A stretch of DNA of 64,000 nt from Enoplolaimus lenunculus (taxonomy: Eukaryota > Nematoda > Enoplea > Enoplida > Thoracostomopsidae), in contig JASANG010002906.1 of NCBI GenBank assembly GCA_030248215.1, positions 81,661 to 145,660 on the forward strand, read 5' to 3'. Made by a program: the position numbers and the translations under genes. Positions 1 to 38,569 of this stretch are shown here, piece by piece (position 1 is the stretch's first letter; every line of letters begins with the position of its first letter). Below the pieces are notes generated by a model. It saw only the letters and a program-made list of their open reading frames with translations, did not search any database and had not been told where the DNA came from.

Positions 1-3000
1 CCTCCTTGGAATTTAATAAAAAAATAGTTCATTTTAAAAGATTTCGACGCGCTACGTTGAATGGTGACATTTTTAGCGCTGCAGAGTCCCCGATTCAATA
101 GTCATGACCCTTTAAATTTCAGCTTTTAACAATATAAAACATGTACAAACAGCAATCAAATTTGAGTAAGGAGTAAACCTAGATAAGCTTATATATTGCG
201 AACATCTGTGCGTGTTTGCACTATAGTTTCAAGGGCCATAACTTGTGAACCGTTGGTCATGCCGCGAAAAGAATGGTAGCGTTGAATTCAGCTCGTCGAA
301 GTCTATAGGATGGACTACTTTATGTCAAAATCCTATGAAGGGTCCAGATAACGTACCACCGCCAACTCAGCGTACCAAAATTTTAGTAACTTGCAGTTGT
401 TTGGTTTTGGCATAAACCTGGTGCAGTTCAAGAAATACTTAAAAGCGAAAAATAATAGTGGCAGCTGGACTCAAATTTTAATTAACTTTTGCAGAGGATG
501 GAAGAATATTTATAAATGCGACAGAGATCACTTTCATTACCGCAAAATTTTTTTCAACGCTGTAGAAATATTTTTGGGCTGATATCGGGGCGTTGCAGGC
601 AGCGTAGTCATGATATTATTTCAAGAAGGGGGGTTAATTTCGTCTAAAATGTTTTCGCGAGCGAGCGCAGCGAACGAGAAAATGGTTTGCTCCTTTGCCG
701 GTTATTCTACAGCCAGTAAAAGTTCATTATTGAGTGTTTTTATAAATTGCGAATGGGGGATATATCCTTTTATCCACCCTTGAATACGCCTTTTGGGCGA
801 TAGATGTCCGTAGAAGAGCGGTATCTCCCCCGCTTACCTTCGTCGTAGTTTCGTCGTCATTTATAACCGTAACGAACCCCCTTTGATTTTCAAAAAAAGC
901 CAAACTTAAAATGTTTCCCGTTTTTAGACTAAATTTGAGGTCAGTCACAAATCCTGCTATTTTTGTTCTGTTTGTGTACTGCCTTTCGATCCGGTAAGCG
1001 AAAACATTACTCTTCACCAGGATCGTGTCATGTAATTTAGCGTTTTTAATTCAACTAGTACACGTCGTTGAATATATGTGCAACTGGATTAAGGAACATT
1101 CGGCACTAAGCTAAATTGTTGCCTGGGCAACTCATATTAAGTGAACGAAGTTAAAAAATTGTTTTCTGAAAAGCTGTAAAGCTTTGCAGATGAAACACAT
1201 CCGGAACGATAAGGTATTCTCAATGCATGCAGTTTTAACTTGCATACGTAACGCAAACAAAGATCAATTAAAATACAGCCCAAAATACGTATGTGAGTCG
1301 TTCCAGCTTTATTAGTATTAATCAATATCTACTCCAAGCGATCTTTTACAATGTTTTTCAAACATTTTGAAAAGTTTACGACGCCAATTTATGCATTTGG
1401 TTTAAATTCATTCACATTACAATTTATCATTAGATTTATAGGTTCGGGCATTTATTAATAGCATTATTTCACTATCGAGGTCTGTTAATGAATTTATTCC
1501 ACACCATTTAACGCACTACTTACCGTAATTAGTATAAATCTGGGTCCTTTACTTGTTTGACAAATGTGGTATACTGTGCCTGGTTAGCAGAATTAGCCAA
1601 AGGTATATATCTTACATAAAAACTAGACAACTAAAACACAGAAATATACCTACACGTAGCTAACACATGATTTCTCCAAATGCTAGCAGCATTTAAGCAT
1701 TTGAAGCTGCAACTTGGAGCTGTTAGTTTTGTTTGAAAATCCATTAATAAAGCTTGCAGCTGCTAGGCGCAGTTTCAAGCATTTGCTGCAACGACTTGCC
1801 CTTGTAAATTGTTTATGCGAGTATTCGCTATAAAAAAACTTTCACGTGTGAATGGTGCTTAACATTGGCGTAATTTGGTTCCTGATAAACGTTTCTGCCA
1901 ATCACAACACCTATGTATTTATTTAGATATAAGTTTATGAATATTTATAAAAATTGTGTCTACTCGACATAAAATATATCTGTTGTGAATAATTTTTTTC
2001 AATTTACGTAGCAGACAGCATCAAATGCAGGCTATTTCATTTTTAAATTTAATATAATTGACATATTTCGGAACTAATACATCACTTGGTTTCGAAGTAC
2101 CACACGGAAACGTTTACGCTAAGATTATTTTAAATTTAGAATTCAGTGTTGAAAACGACTCTCGCCGTATTTGAAGTAACTTGCACTGTAGCGGCAGTCT
2201 GCTGCGTGTTAAAATGCGCTGGCTATTGGGCGTTTTTGGGCTAAAATTGCACAAACGGCCATTTTTGCCACACAGTAGCATAATCACACGATAAAAAACG
2301 CGTTTCAGACACTGTAAATCGCAATGAGTTGATTAATCAATTCAGGAACGAATTAGTTGTTTCTGGGTTTTGAGTTAATATATTAACAGTAAGTATTAAC
2401 TCACTCCGAGCTGATCTAATACCGGGTGAGTTTAATTAATTAACTCATGATGAGTTCATTCAATTCAGGATTCTGAGTTCTGAAAGACCTAATTCAGAGC
2501 TTAGGCTTCTGAGTGGATTAAACTCATTCTGAGTTAAAATCAACCTACTGGAATTTACGTTATGGACAACAATGTATTGCGATGTATATATTGCAGGATT
2601 GTATGTTTGTCAGCAACATCAATGTTGCAAATGTAAGTTGAACAAAGAATGTTTAATCACTCGTTAAACAAAAATATGCAACTATGTACCTTCTGTGTAG
2701 CAAACAAAGTACCAAGCGCACGCTACGATTTTGGCCAACCAATCTCCTCGCAAAAAAATTAGTCTAAAGCTTAAGCCAACTCTATTTTAATCCGGCAGAA
2801 AAACGGTACGCCAATGATCTATATACATGTTCGAATTTTGGTAACATTTTAAAATATTATACAAGAGGGTCCCATTTCTTAGGTCGAGAGATGGGCGAAT
2901 GACCTAGCCGCAATACTGCTCCCACCGCCCTAGGGTTTTAATTCTGCGACTGCTTACAGCCACCTTAACGAGAGATCTAATAAAACCGTCTTTAACTAAG

Positions 3001-3682
3001 AAAAAATACCCAATAAAAAGAGAAAATTTGTTGTTTTTTTCGATGCTTCTAACGGTTGAAACCGGGCAGTTTATCGCAGCGCACACGTTACCCTCGTCCC
3101 ATTAAATGTGGTTAATTTCGAGCTAAAAAAAGTAGAATAAAATTTGTTTCGGGTAACAGGCGAAAATGGTTGTACAGGTTTTACTTTTGGCCTAAACCTA
3201 CAGGTTTGTATACCGTTTGGTTTGGTTTGTTTGCTCAATTAAACCATCACCGGGTTTGCATTAACGAAATGCTGGCTTAAAATGTGTTTATTTTAACTGA
3301 CTTTTTATGTTTATTTTTTAGTAATTTTGGTTTTTTTAAATCCAGCCTGTGAAATGTTTTTATTTTGACGCCTGTAGGGAAATGGACGGAGGGCAATGAG
3401 GGATTAGTGTTTTTAGTAAATTTTTGTGCATTAGAAAAGTTTCAACCTCGCTTATAAGTGATATCAAATACTTGAATGCATTTTCTCTACTTTTTTAACC
3501 CCGCAGCTAAGATGGTAAGTAAGCTATTGGCCTGTTTTAGTTCAAGCGTTTAGTTTTATTATAGAATGATGTAATTGAAAACGGCATCCTATCCTCATAT
3601 GTGTTTCAAACGTTTGACGAACCTAACCTAGGAACATCAGCCGAATTATTGATTTTCGTTTGAATTTTGAGAGCTGAGAACG

Positions 3683-3850
3683 GGCCCGTAGCCAAGGGCA
3701 GGGAGCAGAGGGGCAACTCGACCCCCTGGAAGAAGAATTTTGCCCCCCCTAGAAAATTTTTTTGCCTTGCTTGTAAATCAACGATAACCCTTGTATGCCC
3801 CTCCTGAAAAACTCTTAGCCCAATTAACACGATGAGCTGGCTGCGGACCT
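3683..3850. repeat. 165-bp CCCGTAGCCAAG-ended MITE
   Basis: GGGCCCGTAGCCAAGGGCAG at left and GAGCTGGCTGCGGACC at right; interior CCTTGCTTGTAAATC. Copies at 8085-8250 and 48340-48512, a half copy at 42922-43035, and diverged pieces near 40180 and 54190. Confidence 0.7.
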
Positions 3851-4546
3851 GGTTGAGAACAGTGTACTAAATGTGTGCTGTGAATACATGATTCCTCTGT
3901 CTAGAAGGGACCCCAAATTGTGGTGATCGTAGCGAGTGAGAAATTGTCTTGACTCTTGAGCCTGTAAACGTGCTGTTCTTGGAGTGTACACAATTTCATT
4001 GGTGACATCCCTCCTGTCTGCTTTGTATATAGGCTATTGCCGCTACATGATACTTTACCGAAATTGCTTTAGTATCGCAACATGGGCGTAGTCAGAATTT
4101 CATTCTGGAAAGGTACAACTTGGTTTAAATGTTTTTTGCGAGTGAGCTTCGTAATTGTGCCTATGTGCACCAATGCAAAGGGGGGTGGGGGTCGACCCCC
4201 CACTTTGTGAGTATAAAACTCGGTAGGCGTTTTTCACCCCCTCTCGTTTGAAAGACAAAACTTGCCCGACTTTGTAGTACCCAAGACGTCTGACAGACTC
4301 AAAGCCCGACACCTGTGCATCACAGTTCGTGTAGCAACTTTACACATGTCTATTGGCTGCGTATAAGCAGCTGAAAAATCAAATCTGTGCCTGATAAGTT
4401 TCTGTCAATGTAAGCCGAAATTTAGCAAAATGCAGGCACTTAGTGTACTTTTCTGTTTTATGTTTTAATCATGTTAGCCAACGTATAGCACAGGGGATCC
4501 CATTTTCCAAGGTGGTACCTAGCGCTGGTTTGATAGGAACAATCAC

Positions 4547-4656
4547 AAGCATAATTTTGGCTGGAAAAACTGCAAAAGTGAAAAATTCAGACGCCTGAAT
4601 ATTCCTCAGGCTTATGAATTTCCACTTTTCCAGTTTTCCAAGCCAAACTTATGCTT
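4547..4656. repeat. Hairpin (inverted repeat, about 53-bp arms)
   Basis: AAGCATAATTTTGGCTGGAA at left pairs with TTCCAAGCCAAACTTATGCT at right, continuing through the GGAAAAGTGG-type block to a short loop near 4601. Confidence 0.75.
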
Positions 4657-7137
4657 CTGATTTTCCTAACAATCAAGCGGAGTTCCTAACCGCCATACAA
4701 GAGTGGCTGCGCTGCACTCCTGGTCATAAGTTTTACACTTTGGAAAACTGGAAGCACCCGTTCTATATATACATGGGCCATCATGTTTAATGGCGTTGTA
4801 TTTATTGTTCGCGTTAACAAATTGTGGCGCGATCTACCATCGCTTCTTGGAAAGTGTGAACATCTCTAAATTACTGAATTGTTCCCCCCACACACCCACT
4901 TTTGAGAATAGATTGGCGCCCATGATTGTGCCGTACGCCCAAGGTTACAGTAGCTCCAAGTTTTACTGCACGTATACAACTACTATATTTTTCGCTTCTT
5001 TTTATCTGGTCCGTCAAGTTCAGCAAAGTGAACTGGAACATATTTCAAATTGCAACTAAACATGCATGACTCATGAAGGAGCACTCATTTGGCAGGTTCA
5101 TAGCCGTGTACTAAAATTGAAGTACTGTGCCAAAGGATTACGGTAGCAGGGGCCGATTCGTGGGGTGGAGGGAGGTTCATTGGGTGCCACTGGACTCCCC
5201 TTGTTTAATATTAAGCGATAATTTTGTCACATAAATCAAAAGTGCTTCGAGTCTCAACAACCTAAATCAACATATGCATCAAAGTATCATTTAAGTTCCG
5301 TGGATGCCAAACTGTTAGCCTCCAATTAAATTATATTTTTCCACCCACAGGAAGGTACCCTGAAAGGTTCTCAAAATGTGCAAAACAGAGTCAAAACTAT
5401 TCGTCAAATGACCCAATTCCAATTGGCTTGGGACTATTTTTTGTGAGTATTTCATTGCGCACTCAGCCATACAATCAAACATACTTGTGTACCTTCTATT
5501 CTTCAACGTTCAAAGTTTCCCCCAATTCATAGGCATACACTGCAAAAAATGGTTAGTCAAATTGACAATCTACGAAATACGCTCTACAGAACAACACAAA
5601 CTGAGTCAAATTCGACTCCGCCAGAGTTTCCTAAACACTTCAAAAACACCTTTAACACAGTTTCAGGATGGTACTGGAGTCATGCACTATATATACAACA
5701 TAAAAATTTGACATTTTATGAACTCATTCGGGACTCAAAATGGAAGCCCCCTAAGCTAAGTTTTACGCTACTTAGGCTCGGTTTAGACTTAAGAATACGC
5801 TTTTACATATTACGGCCCTGCTGTAAAAGTGAACCAATTTTCTTGCTCGCTGCACTCGCACGTACAAAAAATGCTTAGATTATTCCGTCTAAATTGAAAT
5901 CCTGGCTATGCCTATGAACATCGTTCTGTGTGAATGGTACACGCGGCCGCTGGAATGATCATCAGCCGTACGGAGTCCTCGAGAAAAGCAATAAATGAAA
6001 ACCGTTCAGCGGGGGCGTTAGCCAAGATTTCATTTCGGAAGGAGATAATCGTATCGAAATGTTTAATATGAGTGAGCGTAGTGAGCGAAAAAAATTGTAA
6101 TTTTTTAGACGGGACATACAAGGGGATTAAATGACTTACTAGTAAGGTTAAAAATTTTCTAAGGGGGGCCAAAATTTTTCCAGGGGGGGCTAAGCCTCCC
6201 TGGCCCCATTGGCTGCGGGACAGACATCCAATCAAAGTATTTTTTTGAGTCATTCCGGAAAATTTCAGCGATGATATAATTTAGAACGTTTTGGCCAATG
6301 TGTAAAACAACGCCGTTATAGTAGTATAAAGAGTATATTTCGAAACCTAAGCTTAAGCCTAAACGTAATAATGAGCTCGCAATGATACAGAGGGAGCGAT
6401 GGGCAAATATTTGTTTTCATTAGCGAAGGCTGCCTGCAGCTACAACATCGATCCTGCCTACCCGCACCAGGAAACGCACCTCATGCATCAGAATTATTTT
6501 GATGTATCAAATTAAAAATTGGAAAAAATTTACATCCTTTTTTCAAACACAAGCACCGCGTCGCGGCTTAGATGAATGGCGTGTGAAACCCGTATTAAAA
6601 CACCTTTGACGCATATATGTGTGCCTCGAGGAGTGACCCTTGTGCTATCCAGGTGTGGTTATAAACGGAACGTGCAAATATTAATGTACACACCCTCAGA
6701 ATTCTTGAAAAAAACCAAAATAGAACGTTTTACAGGTTATATACATGTAAAAAAAGCTTTTCAATCAGAGAAAATGTACTTGTTTCTATAAAAAATCACA
6801 AAAAAATGGAATTTTTATCAGGAAAAGCAGGGGAAATTGTCAAAATTCCGCTGAAACCCAGTACGTCAGTCACAGGAAAGGATCGAACACTTGAACTCTT
6901 TCATTTTATGGTCTATTCTCTTGATATAAATTCCTAACAACGCCGCTGGTATGAGTTGTGTTGTTGTGTCACACGTTGATTTTGATGGTTGTTTACACCG
7001 TTCCAATTAATCTGTTCGAGTCTTGCACCGCAAACACTCTTGTTCACAGAGAAGGCTCGAAACTAGCTCACCTTGCTAAGGGGATAAACATTTTGTCAGG
7101 AGGGATATACAAGGTTTTCGATGACTTAAAAGCAAAG

Positions 7138-7318
7138 TTAAAAATTTTGGCCAATGTAAAGAACAGGGGCCGAAAAGTGTTATAAGCTTATTTCTAAGCC
7201 TAAGCCTAAGCGTAAGAATCAGTTTATTCCTAAGCCTAAGCTTAAGCCAAGCAAAGAAATTAGTCAAAAGCTCAAGCATTTGTTCCGCCCCTGATCTTTA
7301 CATGGGCCAAAATTTTGT
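7138..7318. repeat. Foldback MITE carrying degenerate TTAGGC repeats
   Basis: Ends are inverted copies: left TTTTGGCCAATGTAAAGAAC, right beginning CCCCTGATCTTTACATGGGC. The interior is mostly GCCTAA-type hexamers with variants. No coding capacity. Confidence 0.8.
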
Positions 7319-8084
7319 AGGACGGGATAAAGTTGTTGCAGAGGGGCTGAACACGCGTCCCAGGAGCGCGATGGAAATACAAGCGATGTATGCTTCCTGC
7401 GGTTTCCGGAGGGATTAGGTAAAATAGCCATTTTTCAAGATATACTATTAACCTACTGCATTCTAGAGGTCAACAAAATTGTGACCACCCAAGTTTGCTC
7501 GAAAGCCACGTCGTTCCTCAGTGTTTTGCCCTCCCGAAATGAAATCCTCGCTGCAGCCTTGCACAAGCTCATGGGCGTGGCCAGTATTTTGTTTGTTTCG
7601 GGAAAGCATAATTTTAGTTAAAAATCTTCTTGACCTCTATGATCCAAGAAAATATTCTAAATTAATGTTAATAGTGCTTTCTGAGATATATCCCCTCTAT
7701 CTTTCCTCTTGTATACGCCCCTGCTCAAGTTTTCTGTGGCGGGTTTCCCGTCGTTAACGTAGGTAGTGCGTAGTGTTTTTTCGGAGAATGTTCCACGGGT
7801 ACATGTACGTTTGAGGTTTTGGTACAAAAAATTCGATTATATATGTGTATGTGTATGTATATAAAAACTGAACGTAATTTTTGAATTATCGGCTTAGGCG
7901 ACATAGGGTCTCGTCATAAAAGGTGTACTGTGTTTATCGAACTACTATGTTGGCTCACATGTAGTCGACATCATGTAGAGCGGCAGAATTCGAAGGATAG
8001 ATGGTACAACAGAGACGAAGAAAGAAACGAGAAATTAAAACAGAGAGACGAAACCGAAAGAACATTACGAATGCTATGTGGGCG

Positions 8085-8250
8085 CGTAACCAAGGGGAGG
8101 GGGCCCACGGGGTTCAGCCCCTCCATGGAAAATTTTCAGCCTCCCTAGGAGATTTTCAATCTTGCTGGCAGGTCATTGAAAACCCTTGAATGCCCCTCGT
8201 GAAAAGTTTTTGGCCCCCGCCCTAGCAAGGTGAGCAGGCTACGGGCCGAA
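8085..8250. repeat. 165-bp CCCGTAGCCAAG-ended MITE, copy
   Basis: Same order of blocks as the 3683 copy: CGTAACCAAGGGGAGGGGGC, CTTGCTGGCAGGTCATTGAA, ending AGCAGGCTACGGGCC. Confidence 0.7.
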
Positions 8251-8935
8251 CGCTATTGCCAATCAGGTTAGAATAGAATAAGTAGATCTATTTTTGGTTG
8301 TTTACCATAAAGACAGACTGAAAAAAGTTTTCGCAGCCACCGCTGCGTGTGGAGTACTGTTCGAGCTGATTGTGTTTACAATACAGTAGCGGATCCGGCG
8401 AAGGGTGGTCCAGAAGCTAAAACCCTTCCTTTTCAAGCTGTAAATTTTCCAGAAAATTTAAATTCCAAATGATATAATGATTAAATTTTGTCAATCTTCT
8501 CTCATTCGGTTCGCTCGCCAAACTATCCTTAATGTCCTACAGCAGAGTATAAACATAGATCATTTAAACTAAAAGAGCCTGCCTACTAAGGCATAAGCCT
8601 AAAACCTAATACCTATACCTAAGGATAAGCTTAAGCCTATACTTAAACATAAGCTTAATCATTAATCTAAGAATACAAGACGAGAGATAGGGACGATAAT
8701 TCAATTCCGAAACTCATAACCAGACCAGAAATAACCAACTTTAACAGGCTTTAGAATAACGCTTTATAGTATATAGAGGTCAAAAAGTTTAGAGATATGT
8801 ACCTCCGCAAATGTAGCCCACACTATGCCTCTGACAACGAGGAAATGTTGGCTGGATGGTATACTTTTACGATTTCCTTATAAAATTAATTCTAATTGAA
8901 TGAAGTCTTTGGTAAGCGCTTAGACATGCGGGTAC

Positions 8936-9348
8936 AGTGGCGGATCCAGAAATTTCTAATGGGGGTATGCACAAGTGGTAAATGTTAAATTTTGGCACAT
9001 GTTTATACATATTTTTATGCATATAAAACAGCCACAAGTCACACACACACTGGCCCATGTAAAAAACAGGTAAGTCCAATTTGCTGAGTAATATCCCAAT
9101 TGCCCACAATCCTAATTTCACGGGTGTAATATCCCAATTTTCGAAAAGCTTAGGCTATTCAGAAGTTTAGGTTTAGACTCAAGTGCATAAAAAATTAGTT
9201 GTGCTTAGTTTCGGAAACAACTGTGAAATTTTAAGATATCGGAACTAAAATTTGCATTGTAACTTTGATTTTAACCGTAAAAAAATTTACACTCGGCGGC
9301 CTGTGGGGGAGGATGCATTTATCTCCACCCCCCTGGATCCGCCATTGA
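8936..9348. repeat. MITE with CAGTGGCGGATCCAG ends (hAT-like)
   Basis: Left CAGTGGCGGATCCAGAAATT, right CTGGATCCGCCATTG, about 410 bp. The CAGTGGCGGA terminus resembles hAT-type ends; no transposase. Related ends at 8392, 17873, 51005 and 63447. Confidence 0.7.
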
Positions 9349-10762
9349 CACGATGAAGTATTCAGATATATTTCCTTTCGAAATTTCTTTACAATTACTC
9401 GAAAAAAACAACTTTTATAAACTTTAGAATAATCTGTTAAATATCAAATAACAAATTTTCTGGCTCGGTACACTCGCTTGCCAAAAAACTTTACCATGTG
9501 GTTATGCCCACCCGAAACGAAATCCTAGCTAACACACTTGGTCCTCGGGTACATAGGCCTCGGTGACATTGTTTGCTAGAACATTTTCTAACTGTCTGTG
9601 CGAATCTAGGTTTATAGGCTCTATTTTTTTACGCATAGAGTCTTGATGAGTAGGCGGTATAGTGAAATATTAAAGTTTAATCATATGACTGCCGCAGTTT
9701 TATCATTTTCCTCAATATAAACTATAGCGCTTCAATCACTCAGTCGCATTGAATATTCAACCAGTTTTTTCGAACCTGGTGGACACGAAGTCGTCTGGTT
9801 GGTTAATGCCGAATCCAAAAATTTCTAACGGGGAACCATACGAGACACAACATTGAATCCCAACTCGCGTGCGATGCGTGCAAGAAGCCAAACGCAATTT
9901 TAGTACTTAATCTTAATATGAAATTTTAATTATTATCCCTGTTTGGGGTCTACGGTTTGAGCGCCCCCGTTGGACCTGCGAGTAGCCTGGCATTTTCCGT
10001 ACCTTAAAACGTGCCATCTTCTCTCTGGATGTATAATTCAATATGTCTGCGTGGCTGTTTTTTCTTTCTGGTTTGTTTGGTTTATAGTCCGATGTGTCTA
10101 TCGCTGGATATACATGAGATATCTGCCGGGGTTCTCAATTCCACAAGGGGGATGGGCTAAAAAATAGGCTATTTCATTTTATTTAGAATTAGATGGTCGA
10201 AATTTTTTCTCGAAAGCTTATGATTGCTTGCAAGCGTTGTATTAAGTTGGTCCAGCTTTAACTGTTGCGAAATAAAAATCATGACTACGCCTCTGTGCTA
10301 AGTCTGAACGCCGGTATGTGTTTTTACTGGCGTAGCCTAATACCACAGCTGGTTGTTAGGTTATTCACAGAATAAGCATGATTAAAGATTTTGAGTTACT
10401 GTTGTTGGTTTTCCGAATAGCAAATTGTTGTGTACGTAAAACCAACTGAACCAGCCTAGTACTATTGCTTGCAGACAAAGTTATACCCAAATCACACACA
10501 TAGGGTCATAACTCAGTGACCCCGGAGGGGACACCGCCTACAGCCAATGGTCATTTTTGTATCGTTTGGCAAAAACATCTTTTTGTCACCATCAAAAAGA
10601 TTGTTTTGGAACAATTTTCAGTTACCACTGTTGCTAATATATTCTTGCTTTTCTACTACCAAATTTTGGGACGCAAGCTTGCAATTAGAGATTCGTGAGT
10701 TCACATCAGGGCATGTGAAACCAAACAGGATTTTATCAGACCCTTCAACACTCAACTAAAGG

Positions 10763-10903
10763 CGGCGCTGTACTTTTGATGACGTCCGGCGCCGTCCGTC
10801 ACGAGCGATGCTGTACGATGATGGACAGTGACGCACGACGCCGAACAGCGACGGCCGGTCACGGACGGCGCTTCACGGCGCCGTACGACAACTATAGGGC
10901 CCT
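10763..10903. repeat. GC-rich foldback element
   Basis: GACGTCCGGCGCCGTCCGTC near the left end is mirrored by GTCACGGACGGCGC... near the right; flanks GGCGCTGTACTTTTGATGAC and ACGACAACTATAGGGCC. Related foldbacks at 29919-30061, 43740-43860 and 44090-44318. Confidence 0.75.
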
Positions 10904-11134
10904 TCAGATTTGTAGCAATTGTATCAAGGTGGGATTCTATAATAAAATTCGACCGCAACTATAAGGATCAGGTGGTACGCTGCGTTAGCTGCCAAAGTTT
11001 GTCCCTCCTGACTGAAATTTTTTAAACAGCATAGAACAATTCTGAACAAAAATATTCCGCTGCCTTCTCCGTTAATCTTCTTGAGCCTCTACAAACAATC
11101 CTTGGGTGCGACGAAGGATGTTTAGGCTGTTTTC

Positions 11135-11575
11135 GGTTGCTCCTTTCAGCCTGGCGTTCGTTCGATAATGGCCAGATTTTGAAAGTTTTTGCATATAAAA
11201 ACTTCTCGTCACGTCCTCTGATCATTTTGCACCCAAATTTGAATTTTTGGAAAGTTCAAAATTTTAAGGCTCCGAGGTCGCCAAAATTGGAACCCAACAT
11301 TTTTTGTCAAAATTACTTGCAGCGCGCCAAATCAGTTATTTGACGATAAATCACCAGCCAATTGTATGGTTGCGGAAGCTGCGTCGAATGATGCATAATT
11401 TGTCTAGCTTTTTGGCAAAGAATTTTTTGGTCACAGGGAATTAATCTTGGGACCTTATAAAATTGAATTTGTCAAAAATTTAAATTTTGGGTGTGAAATG
11501 ATAAGGGGGCGTCATGAGAAGTTCAAATTTGCAAAAGTTTTCAAAATCAAACAAGTTTCGGGGGACACCGGAATG
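11135..11575. repeat. Long foldback repeat
   Basis: Left half (GATTTTGAAAGTTTTTGCAT, CAAATTTGAATTTTT) is the inverse of the right half (AAATTTAAATTTTGGGTGTG, GCAAAAGTTTTCAAAATC). A diverged relative with the same layout spans about 59200-59700. Confidence 0.6.
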
Positions 11576-12493
11576 AAGAATGACCGGAAAAGTCTCTTTC
11601 TTGTTCCCAATCGTAACCTCCATTCGACAATTTAGCCCCTCAAAATCGAAAATCCAACTTGTTCGCTACGCAAACCTGATTCGATTTCACGTTGCCGGCG
11701 CTGTGGGTCGTATCAACCGGATAACTCAAAGTATGGTAACTAGAAAGAACGATTATCATTGGGAGTTGAGCCCTGTCACTCTCCAACCGACAATTGTAGC
11801 TATTAAATTTCGGACTGCCCCCACCACGTAAAACGAGCCACCGAGGCTCAGCTGTCTAGAATAAAGTTTTCTTGTCCAAAGAAAAGTTTCAACCTCGCTT
11901 GTAAGTCATCTGAATTTCTTGAATGACCCATCGGAACTTCCTAGCATATTGAGTTAGCTACGGGTCTAAATTCATGAGATAAATGCGTATAGGCAATATA
12001 CCAAACAGCATCTGTTGTAGGTTCCCGTCGCTTTATAGTTTCAATGCAGTCATGGCTCGCTCACGCTGTGAATGCATACGTGTTCGGTGTTCTTTTAGCT
12101 GATACAACTTGTCTGCTAAATATAAAGTTCATTACTATATTTTTCAAACATATTTTATTTATACGACAATAGATTAATGTAACACAGTTCGAAGCCGTTA
12201 ATACCGCCTTACGCTAATATTATTTGCTACAAACGTTAGCTTCAGTGGTATCGCGACTTTCGAGGAACGCTTTGACACCTGACAGCCCTGGGCTATAAGA
12301 AATTTGTGTTGTGGCACTATCGATAAAATTATTGTGAACGAAAGGCCTAAAAACTCTGTTCCACTAAGGGTATGTCGCTAATTTCGCAAGGCTTAGAATT
12401 GGGGGTATAACTTTTCTAGGGTGAGCCAATTTGTTTTCTAGGAAGACTAAGTTACTCCTGGTCTACCTCTGGCAGCGTGATCGGGTATGCATG

Positions 12494-12523
12494 TGTATGT
12501 ATGTATGTATGTATGTATGTATA
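12494..12523. repeat. (GTAT)n microsatellite
   Basis: About seven tetranucleotide units. Confidence 0.9.
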
Positions 12524-12957
12524 TATCTACGCATAGACTCGTTTGTACTATAGTAAAACATAGCTGAAACACTAACAGTGTGTGTCTTATCCCAGCGAGA
12601 CCTATCAGCAGTTTTTTTAATTATGATAAATTAAGCATCTTATCCTACTTTAGTTATAATCCACATTATATATGATAAAATATGGAACATTCTCAAGTCT
12701 CAACCGAAGAAATCTTCCGAGACCTGAAAAATATTTTATACATGTTTTCTTATATATTAAGCGATTAGCAATTCGATGTACTGCAATATCGTTTGCAAAA
12801 ATAGATAGTTGTTTGTCAAACATAAACCTAACAATGTTGCCCAACAGTGTCCTAAAACCTATTAATAAATCTAAGCGTAATTTAAAGTGTAATCCTAAGC
12901 CTTAGCCTAAATTTAAACATAATGATGAGCGACGAATCGTCGAATCGACGAAACTTC

Positions 12958-13079
12958 GGATTACAAGTTTTCAGGCGACGAGTTGTCTTCCGACTAATTG
13001 TCGTTATACTTTTAAACACGGCTTCACTATGCCTAAGCCTAAGCCTTTGGGGCGAGGCGAGTATAGCGCAACCCTAAGC
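12958..13079 (+). repeat. Direct repeat copy 1, upstream of PMCA exon 1
   Basis: About 120 bp, nearly identical to 14803-14929: ATTACAAGTTTTCAGGCGAC, a GACGAxTxGTCG block, CCTAAGCCTAAG, then GAGTATAGCGCAACCCTAAG. Confidence 0.85.
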
Positions 13080-13610
13080 CTTCAATCTTAAATGTGTGTA
13101 AAATTGTACAGAAGCTATTTTTGTGATAGCCCGTATCCGGAATAAGTTTTAGCCGTTAGGCGCTAAGGATGTTAACATTTTCTACGGGACTGATTTCGCT
13201 GTTAATTGAAAACTTGCGTATATTGTTTTAAATATTATTTTAGATATATACATATTACCGCATGCGGTTATTAAAGTATTATTCCGATCGCCGGCTTTTA
13301 GGTCGTCGGAAACTTTAACATTAACTGTCAAATAACAACAATAATAATAAAATGAATTGATTATTTTAAATTTTAAATTATTATCCATCAAAAGCTGTAC
13401 ATTGACAACTTACCACATTTGCCGTTTCAGTAATTTGTCGCTTTATCATAGATCTATACCGTATCTGTTGTGATCCCGCTAATCACGAACCGTAACCTTA
13501 AAACGGTAAACTAACTTAGTCAAATACTCTTAATATTAATTAGTTTGGTAATTTTATAAATTATAACAAAAATTTCAAATTTGTTTTAAATTGACTATTA
13601 AATTTACGAC

Positions 13611-38068
<24,458 letters not shown>

Positions 38069-38563
38069 CTTTCAAAATTAGTGCCCCCTTTTTAACGCGG
38101 CCCCGTCCGGGTATTTGTCATTTTCTATGCTGAAGAGAGCGATTTAGCATTGTTGTCGGCGGAAGCCTTTCTTATTGTGCTAACCGTTATCGTACGACAA
38201 ACGCCCCACATGGTAACACAAAAATAACCGTCTGTGTATTGTACCTGCCTACAAGCTAATCTTGCGTTCTGTTGTACAACAAATGGACTTGGGGGGTCTT
38301 CATTCTGATTAACGCACCCTCTGCCCTTCCGAAATGTTGCTTAATAATTAATTGATAGAACGCAGCGTAAATGCGGCGAGTAGAAATTTTGGTTGCGAAA
38401 TTCGTAATTTTTTTCCAGCGTTTGCTGCTTCACTGCCCAATTGCAAAAAAAATAACGGTTTGCTTTACCTTCAAAACATTTGCACCGCTTGTGCTCGTGT
38501 GCTACGCAGAACTCAAAATGTTGTGTTTGGAGTGAAAACATTTTTGACTCAATTAGCACGAGT

Positions 38564-38569
38564 AATAAA
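38564..38569 (+). promoter_or_regulatory. Possible poly(A) signal for last exon A
   Basis: AATAAA about 500 bp after the TGA at 38066, followed by T-rich sequence near 38610. Position and motif only. Confidence 0.35.

Larger units (their letters stand above)
1..13610. other. Gene-poor, repeat-rich region upstream of PMCA
   Basis: Only short chance reading frames on both strands. Contains scattered inverted-repeat elements (listed separately), several boundary motifs of the type GGCGTAGTCA...CATTTCGGAAGG (about 590, 4082, 6012 and 7510) and repeated AGTGAGCGTAGTGAGCGAAA-like strings. No gene supported. Confidence 0.7.

Noticed and set aside
727-1017. 96-codon minus-strand reading frame
   Set aside because: No recognisable domain, and it overlaps strings shared with other repeats in the window (GTTATTCTACAGCC, GCGAGCGCAGCGAACG).
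5912-6253. 113-codon minus-strand reading frame
   Set aside because: Overlaps a GGCGTTAGCCAAG...TTGGCTGCGGG inverted-repeat element (6013-6222).
13020-13080. Interstitial telomere from a chromosome fusion
   Set aside because: The CCTAAG run is short, degenerate and part of a dispersed repeat also found at 14803.
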